This document shows, one piece after another, positions 5,990 to 9,874 of a stretch of DNA of 9,874 bases. The first letter of the stretch is position 1. The number at the start of each line of letters is the position of its first letter. Under the pieces are notes generated by a model, which was not told the origin of the DNA, did no database searches, and saw only the letters and a program-made list of their open reading frames with translations. The position numbers and the translations under genes were made by a program. The stretch covers positions 1 through 9,874 of the forward strand of contig JAUWKK010000075.1 of the NCBI GenBank assembly GCA_030614245.1. The letters run 5' to 3'. Source of the stretch: Planctomycetota bacterium. Lineage in GTDB: Bacteria; Planctomycetota; PUPC01; JABMSA01; JAUWKK01.

Positions 5990-6059
5990 TTACTGTTCAC
6001 TGCCTACTGGTCGCTGGTCGCTGTTCACTGTTTACTGTTCACTGGCTACTGCTTACTGA
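5990..6059. repeat. Heptamer tandem array, 10 units
   Basis: Ten consecutive 7-mers of consensus YNRCTGN run without a break, for example TTACTGT, TCACTGC, CTACTGG, TCGCTGG. The invariant part is CTG at unit positions 4-6. The array overlaps the 3' end of the GT4 gene and supplies its last codons and stop. A shorter array of the same kind is at 8152-8179. Arrays of degenerate heptamers are known in cyanobacteria and other genomes; their function is unclear. Confidence 0.85.
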
Positions 6060-7224
6060 GATAAACGGCCTCGATCTGCTCGGCCTGGTGTTCGAGGGTG
6101 AACCTGCTGCGGGCCTCTTTCAGCGCGGCTTGTGCCATCGAGCGCCGCAGTTCGGTGTCGCCGGCCAGCCTGATGATTGCGTCGGCGAGCTGCCCGGCGG
6201 AGCCGTCGACGACCAGCCCCGTCACCCCATCCTCGACTATCTCGGGGAGCATTCCGCGATCTGCGGCGATGACAGGCCGGCCGACCGCCATCGCCTCGCG
6301 GACGGCACGGCACGACCCGTCCGTCCCCGGCACCAGGAAAACCTTCACGTCCATCGCTTCGAGCGCCCTGACGTAGTCGTCGCCCCGATGATAGCCTGCG
6401 AATATCACGCGGTCGGCCAGGCCCATCCGCCGGGTCGGCTCGACCACCGCTTCGTGCATCTTCGTACCGCGGCCCACGATTATCAGTTTCAGGTTCGGAA
6501 CCTTGCAGCCGGCGAGCTTGACGGCGGCGAGCAGATCGTCGAACTTCCGGCGAAGCTGGATCCTTGCGACTATGCCGATGATGAAATCGTCGTCGGTCAG
6601 GCCGAGCTCCGGCCGCATCGGCGGCAGGTTGCGGTCGGGATTGAACCGATGGGTATCCACCGCGCCGTCGCAGACGAATATCTTCTGCGGGTCGAAGCCG
6701 AAGCGTCTTGCGTCGGCCTCGGCCGCCATCTTCGAGTGGACTATCAGGGCGTCCGTCAGCCTGCCCAGCAGCAGGCGGTTGCGCAGCGAGTTCTGCATGC
6801 CGCCGCCCTCGTAGCTGCTCCGTAAGACCTTGACACGCCGCTCGCACCGCCGGGCCGCCCAGCCGCCGACCAGGTGGTCGTTGGTCATGTGCACGTGCAG
6901 GATGTCTATCTTGTCGCCGTCGAGAAATACGCCCAAGCGTGCGACGTCGCTGATGTTGTCGAAAAGGCGGAAGTGTTTCGTCAGGTTGAACCCGCGGTGG
7001 GTCTTGATGCCGAGGCTCTCGGCGACGGCGGTGAGGTCTTCACCGATCCATTTCGGCGGCTTGTGGCAGGCGAGGAGCACGTCCCAGCCGCGCCGCTGTA
7101 GCATCAGGCAGAGGTTGAGCGCGGGCTCAGCCGGGCCGGTCATTCGATAATTGCTGAAAAGATGCAGAACTTTCAAGCCATCGCCCGTGCTATCTGCCAA
7201 CAGGTTGGAAAGAGACCGGCCCAT
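6046..7224 (-). CDS. GT4 family glycosyltransferase (GT-B fold)
   Basis: The 392-residue protein has the two-domain layout of GT4 retaining glycosyltransferases. The N-terminal domain starts at KVLHLFSNYRMTGPAEPA (18-35), with the G-P-A loop that usually contacts the acceptor. The C-terminal domain starts near DFIIGIVARIQLRRKFDDLL (213-232) and includes LKLIIVGRG (245-253). The nucleotide-sugar motif is PGTDGSCRAVREAMAVGRP (299-317). In the usual E-x7-E signature the first acidic residue is Asp302 and the second Glu310. The last codons (LSKQ-stop) come from the heptamer array. Start ATG 7224 lies 17 nt after the HEAT gene with only a weak AGG. A TTG before KVLHLF is possible, because family members often begin there. 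Probably co-transcribed with the HEAT protein. Confidence 0.92.
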   Translation of the reverse strand: MGRSLSNLLADSTGDGLKVLHLFSNYRMTGPAEPALNLCLMLQRRGWDVLLACHKPPKWIGEDLTAVAESLGIKTHRGFNLTKHFRLFDNISDVARLGVFLDGDKIDILHVHMTNDHLVGGWAARRCERRVKVLRSSYEGGGMQNSLRNRLLLGRLTDALIVHSKMAAEADARRFGFDPQKIFVCDGAVDTHRFNPDRNLPPMRPELGLTDDDFIIGIVARIQLRRKFDDLLAAVKLAGCKVPNLKLIIVGRGTKMHEAVVEPTRRMGLADRVIFAGYHRGDDYVRALEAMDVKVFLVPGTDGSCRAVREAMAVGRPVIAADRGMLPEIVEDGVTGLVVDGSAGQLADAIIRLAGDTELRRSMAQAALKEARSRFTLEHQAEQIEAVYLSKQ

Positions 7225-7241
7225 CCTGGCGATGCGATAAG

Positions 7242-7865
7242 CTATTTCTTCGGCATCTTTCGTGTCGGTCCGGCAGGCGGGTCGGGCTTCTCACTTGAAT
7301 CTTCGGGCGGTTTGAGCAGCTCGGGGTGCTTCTTGAAGTAATCCCGCCAGATCTTGATCTTCGGATCAAGGTCAACGCCGGTTATGGCGGCAAGAGTCCC
7401 GCATGCGACCACTTGGACGAGCTCGCTGGGGTCGTCGAGTTTCTTGTAGATGAGTGGTATGGCCCCAGGTTTTCCCTTGCCCCATTCGTGAAAGACGCGA
7501 ACCGCCGACATGCGAACACCCGGGTCGGGATCATCCAGGCAAGTGGCCGCGATGTCGGAAGCATCCTCCCCGCCCACCTGCCAAAGCACCGGCAGGAGGT
7601 TCTTCTTGACGGTAGTGTCGGCCTGCGGGAGTTTCTCGGCTATGTACCGATTCGCTGCGGGACCTATGTCCCTCAGCTTACTCATACCGGGGCCCGGTTC
7701 CTTGCTCCGGCAGACCTGCCAGACGTAATACCTGGCTCGAACGCCGTCATTGCGCCATGCAAGCGCCGCACCGACCACAACCGCCGCAATAACAAGCAGA
7801 ACAATCGCGTTCCCAACAGGGCCCACATTACGCTTCTTCGATGAATCCGGCTCTTGTTCCTTCAC
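7242..7865 (-). CDS. Membrane-anchored HEAT-repeat protein
   Basis: Counted from the chosen start the protein has 207 residues. A short polar N-terminus is followed by one transmembrane helix (about 19-37, NAIVLLVIAAVVVGAALAW). It therefore probably has a single anchor with the rest outside the cytoplasm. Residues about 62-165 form helical pairs of HEAT type: LRDIGPAANRYIAEKL, LLPVLWQVGGEDASDIAATC, DDPDPGVRMSAVRVFHEWG, DPSELVQVVACGTLAAITG. The tail (about 190-207) is Pro/Lys rich. HEAT repeats bind proteins, so a scaffold or sensor role is plausible but not shown. GTG 7865 is preferred over ATG 7883, because a strong AGGAGGAG lies between the two starts and directly precedes the GTG. It heads the minus-strand cluster. 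Confidence 0.8.
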   Translation of the reverse strand: MKEQEPDSSKKRNVGPVGNAIVLLVIAAVVVGAALAWRNDGVRARYYVWQVCRSKEPGPGMSKLRDIGPAANRYIAEKLPQADTTVKKNLLPVLWQVGGEDASDIAATCLDDPDPGVRMSAVRVFHEWGKGKPGAIPLIYKKLDDPSELVQVVACGTLAAITGVDLDPKIKIWRDYFKKHPELLKPPEDSSEKPDPPAGPTRKMPKK

Positions 7866-7906
7866 GGCTCCTCCTCGTAGCATTTGGCGTTTTTCCCGAT
7901 GACACG

Positions 7907-7934
7907 ATCATACCACGCAGCCGCTCAAGTTCAA
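7907..7934 (-). promoter_or_regulatory. Promoter of the glycan cluster
   Basis: Minus strand TTGAAC (7934-7929), 16-nt spacer, TATGAT (7912-7907). Transcription would begin near 7900, about 35 nt before the GTG start at 7865. It is the only good promoter I see for the cluster. The repeat gap at 5704-6045 shows none of comparable quality. Confidence 0.65.
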
Positions 7935-7940
7935 GTATGA

Positions 7941-8015
7941 AACCGCGGATAAACTCAGATTAACACAGATAGTGGTTCTTCCTAATCAGCGTTTATCAGC
8001 GTTGATCTGTGGTTA
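7941..8015. repeat. Inverted repeat with internal 11-bp period
   Basis: Left arm 7941-7971 and right arm 7984-8015 match at about 22 of 31 bases when one is reverse-complemented. Each arm is built of near-11-mers sharing GAT-N-AAC-N-C, seen as GGATAAACTCA then GATTAACACA on the left. Read outward, the arms resemble the widely scattered 'GATTAACACAGAT' intergenic repeats of environmental genomes. It lies between divergent genes, directly upstream of the cluster promoter. Confidence 0.75.
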
Positions 8016-8081
8016 CCTTTCTTTCCATCTCTCCTTATGGGGAGCAGCCTTTCCATTCTGCTGATTAATTGGCGGGCCGTA

Positions 8082-8113
8082 ATGCAGGGGCGGTTCCCGA
8101 ACCGCCCCTGCAT
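8082..8113. repeat. Perfect 15-bp inverted repeat (GC-rich hairpin)
   Basis: ATGCAGGGGCGGTTC (8082-8096), two bases CC, then GAACCGCCCCTGCAT (8099-8113): every base pairs. No T-run follows on either strand, so it is not a classical terminator, and it lies between divergently transcribed genes. It resembles REP-type hairpins spread by REP-associated transposases, but no such gene is in the window. Confidence 0.85.
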
Positions 8114-8151
8114 GCGGTTGCTCGTCGCCTGGAACTTCGAACCCATATTCT

Positions 8152-8179
8152 TCACTGCTTACTGATAACTGCTTACTGA
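8152..8179. repeat. Heptamer tandem array, 4 units
   Basis: TCACTGC, TTACTGA, TAACTGC, TTACTGA run head to tail. This is the same family as the 10-unit array at 5990-6059, about 2.1 kb away. Confidence 0.75.
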
Positions 8180-8281
8180 TCTCGACCTTATTCCTCCGCC
8201 GCCATCCCCCGCATCGACCGAGCAGCAAAGGTTCTTCCGGCCAGATCCCCAACAAAGACCATAGAATTCCCGACTCTCCAC

Positions 8282-8309
8282 TTGAAATGGCGTATATTTC
8301 AGGCATAAT
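8282..8309 (+). promoter_or_regulatory. Promoter of the plus-strand gene pair
   Basis: TTGAAA (8282-8287), 16-nt spacer, CATAAT (8304-8309), giving a start near 8316. It lies 50 nt or more before the first gene and is the best promoter in this divergent region for the plus strand. The stretch 8180-8281 before it holds nothing I can name. Confidence 0.6.
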
Positions 8310-8365
8310 CGCAGACGGCGTGACCGACAGGAATGACGAAGCGGCTCTTAGTTGAAGCGTTTTGA

Positions 8366-8791
8366 ATGCAAAGGGTGCATTTCACCGTGACGAAGAAACG
8401 CAAGAAACGAAGGCGCAGCGCCGTGCGCGGCCGCAAGAAGATGAGCGAGTTCCAGCAGCACAAACTGATGGACCGGATGGCACGCGAATATCCCGGCGTG
8501 CTGCAAAACATCGAGTTCGTTCTGGTGCAGCACTATCGGGAAGATGAGGGCATCGACGATCGCACAGTATTGCGTTCTTTGCGCGCTGCTCTGAACGGCA
8601 CAGAGCCGACGAGCGAACGCGAAAACTCCGTCGCCAAGAGCCTGGAATCTTTCCGTGGGCTCAGGTCGGATGTCTCCGATGCCGTCTGGGAGGATGCGCT
8701 GCTCGTTGTAATGCAATCGGTCCAACGGCATTCCGACTTGACGCCGGGCGCAACGGACTATCTCGAGTTTGTCTCTGAATTCATCATCTGA
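8366..8791 (+). CDS. Small helical protein with basic N-terminal tail, unknown
   Basis: I do not recognise a named family. The 141 residues begin with a very basic tail (TKKRKKRRRSAVRGRKK, residues 9-25). The tail is followed by a predicted mostly helical domain starting at MSEFQQHKLMDRMAREYPGV (26-45). Conspicuous parts are the DDRTVLRSLRAAL stretch (64-76), the W-x-D-A-L segment (VWEDALLVVMQSV, 107-119) and the C-terminal RPGA-like LTPGATDYLEFV (124-135). The tail suggests binding of nucleic acid or of an acidic partner. No HEPN R-x4-6-H signature is present, so it is not a standard MNT/HEPN toxin partner. Start could be ATG 8366 or GTG 8387; no site has a strong Shine-Dalgarno. It lies 50 nt upstream of the nucleotidyltransferase on the same strand, probably in one transcript. 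Confidence 0.72.
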   Translation: MQRVHFTVTKKRKKRRRSAVRGRKKMSEFQQHKLMDRMAREYPGVLQNIEFVLVQHYREDEGIDDRTVLRSLRAALNGTEPTSERENSVAKSLESFRGLRSDVSDAVWEDALLVVMQSVQRHSDLTPGATDYLEFVSEFII

Positions 8792-8841
8792 ATCCTGCGC
8801 ACGGCGTGCCGAACCCTCGAACACAACAGCTCCGCTGAAGA

Positions 8842-9402
8842 ATGTCTGGGAAAACCATGGGGCTGACACAGAACGACATCGACGAGCAGAACCGTCGTCT
8901 GCTCCGGCGGCAGGAAGAGTTCCTGCTTGCCGCCCGGTTCTTCGCGGCCGAATGCTCGAGCGTTGATGCCGTTGAGAAGATCGTCCTGTTCGGTTCCGTC
9001 GCCAACACTCTGAAGAAAGAGGTCCCGCGTTTCAGGGAATACCGCAGGAGAGGCCTTCGCGTCCGGCACGAGTGCAAAGACATCGACGTTGCCGTGTGGG
9101 TCACCGATCTGAGCTGCATGAGGTCGCTTCAGAAGGCCAGGAGCCGAGCCATCAATGAGCTTCATGAGCGTGAGCAAATCGGCGTCGACCACCATCAAGT
9201 CGATGTCTTCATCATGCAACACGGGACCGACCGCTATCTGGGGCGGTTGTGCACTTTCGCGCGCTGTCCCAGAGATAAGCCTGAATGCCTGACACCCGGC
9301 TGCGGCGATGTCCCGCTTCTCAGGCAGCACGAACGGTTCGTCTTCCCGGAGAACGCCTTGCAACCGGACAGAAGCGTCGTGCTGTTCGAGAGGAGTGATT
9401 GA
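8842..9402 (+). CDS. Minimal nucleotidyltransferase with C-terminal four-Cys cluster
   Basis: The 186-residue protein shows the pol-beta superfamily nucleotidyltransferase core. VLFGSVAN (48-55) holds the G-S motif. CKDIDVAVWV (78-87) has the metal-binding pair D80 and D82. HHQVDVFIM (117-125) has the third carboxylate D121. All catalytic residues are present, so it should be active in transferring an NMP group to an unknown target. The C-terminal part has Cys137, Cys142, Cys149 and Cys154 (CTFARC, then CLTPGC), spaced C-x4-C-x6-C-x4-C. These may bind zinc, and an FVFPENAL segment follows. An arginine-rich insert (63-75, FREYRRRGLRVRH) lies between the G-S and DxD motifs. Start may be ATG 8842 or ATG 8857, the latter with a GGGAA upstream. 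Pairing with the preceding small gene suggests a two-gene module. Confidence 0.85.
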   Translation: MSGKTMGLTQNDIDEQNRRLLRRQEEFLLAARFFAAECSSVDAVEKIVLFGSVANTLKKEVPRFREYRRRGLRVRHECKDIDVAVWVTDLSCMRSLQKARSRAINELHEREQIGVDHHQVDVFIMQHGTDRYLGRLCTFARCPRDKPECLTPGCGDVPLLRQHERFVFPENALQPDRSVVLFERSD

Positions 9403-9874
9403 GGAGAGATGCAACTTCTGCAGGAAACGAGCGACGATAGTGCATCACATGGCATCCGGCCTTCCATCGCCCCCACCTCTCCCAGACCCCCCGGACCCAT
9501 GCATTGAAGACGGATCCCAGGGGCTCAGTATCTACCTGACCCAAACCTCCACGGCCAATGACGGCACTTGACATTTGATGGTATTGACATTACGTTCTGT
9601 CGGCGAGTAACATGCACCAGCGACAGGATATAGAGAACCGAATCTGCCTGGCCCATGTTTCCCACCTGTCGCCGTAAGTCCTTTCGCATCGGTCGGTGCG
9701 TTGGAGTTCGCGTCCGAAAGGGCCATGTAGTAAAGACCTACCCCTTTGAGCCATTTGCCCTGTTCAGAAATCGTTGCAGGGTAAGGGCGTGCGAGCAGGC
9801 AAAAAAAGTCTTTACCCCAGCGGTCGGCTGGTGAGGGCTGTCGCGAGGTGGTGGCATTGCGTCAGGGCCGAAAA
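9403..9874. other. Gene-poor right edge
   Basis: No convincing gene, terminator or RNA is visible. On the plus strand TTGACA (9584-9589), 18 nt, TAACAT (9608-9613) is promoter-like, and another TTGACA lies at 9568-9573. GTAAAGAC (9730-9737) and GTCTTTAC (9808-9815) form an 8-bp inverted repeat 70 nt apart. Confidence 0.4.
9532..9861 (-). other. Startless open frame, possible gene remnant
   Basis: On the minus strand a frame stays open for about 109 codons to a TAG at 9532. It reads through segments such as WGKDFFCLLARPYPA and ISEQGKWLKGVGLYYMALSD. The only ATG (9726) lies after the first 45 codons and has no Shine-Dalgarno. The composition is protein-like, but no family is recognised. It could be the 3' remnant of a decayed gene or a chance open frame. 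Confidence 0.2.

Noticed and set aside
5278..6825. A 515-codon plus-strand open frame
   Set aside because: It runs antisense across the GT2 gene, all the repeats of the gap and most of the GT4 gene. Its product has no domain and reads as reverse-complement composition of real GC-rich genes.
8366..9402. The gene pair as a classical MNT/HEPN toxin-antitoxin system
   Set aside because: The nucleotidyltransferase fits, but the partner has no R-x4-6-H motif and instead has a long basic tail, so the label is not supported.
8758..9414. A 218-codon minus-strand open frame opposite the nucleotidyltransferase
   Set aside because: The plus strand encodes the complete GS/DxD/D nucleotidyltransferase; the antisense frame has no motif of its own.
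9730..9815. 8-bp inverted repeat GTAAAGAC/GTCTTTAC as ends of an insertion sequence
   Set aside because: The pair is only 86 bp end to end, no target duplication or transposase is visible, and 8 bp is easily met by chance.

Overview
The window reads as chromosomal DNA from an uncultured, GC-rich bacterium. The partial L28 protein at the left edge carries the glycine/lysine-rich insertion I associate with Planctomycetota-type L28. The intergenic spaces are full of short palindromic and heptameric repeats, as in many Planctomycetota and related environmental genomes. This placement is an inference from style, not proof. No rRNA, tRNA, CRISPR array or recognisable transposase or integrase gene is visible.

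Left part (1-1787): a ribosomal protein gene (rpmB, cut by the window edge) has a strong promoter overlain by two tandem palindromes. Behind it lies what looks like a single integron gene cassette on the minus strand (412-1605). It holds one AT-richer gene of unknown function (390 aa). A 59-base attC-like site overlaps the stop codon, and the 7 bases at the cassette's 5' end are the exact reverse complement of the outer box of that attC. A promoter very like a class 1 integron Pc (TTGACA, 17 nt, TAGACT) lies just upstream of the 5' boundary. No integrase gene lies in the window.

Middle (1788-7934): a minus-strand surface-glycan cluster. From its promoter (7907-7934) the order is: a membrane-anchored HEAT-repeat protein, a GT4 glycosyltransferase, a 342-nt repeat-filled gap, a GT2 glycosyltransferase, a CgeB-like glycosyltransferase, a methyltransferase with a C-terminal zinc ribbon, and a MetW-like methyltransferase. 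Tight spacing and non-ATG starts with good Shine-Dalgarno sequences point to co-transcription, at least of the last four. Together they probably build and methylate an extracellular polysaccharide or a protein-linked or lipid-linked glycan. No substrate can be read from the sequence.

Right part (7935-9874): a divergent intergenic region with three repeat kinds (an 11-bp-period inverted repeat, a perfect GC-rich hairpin, a heptamer array). It precedes a plus-strand pair: a small basic-tailed protein of unknown function and a minimal nucleotidyltransferase with a complete GS/DxD/D active site and a four-cysteine C-terminal cluster. The last 470 bases hold no convincing gene, only a startless open frame on the minus strand.
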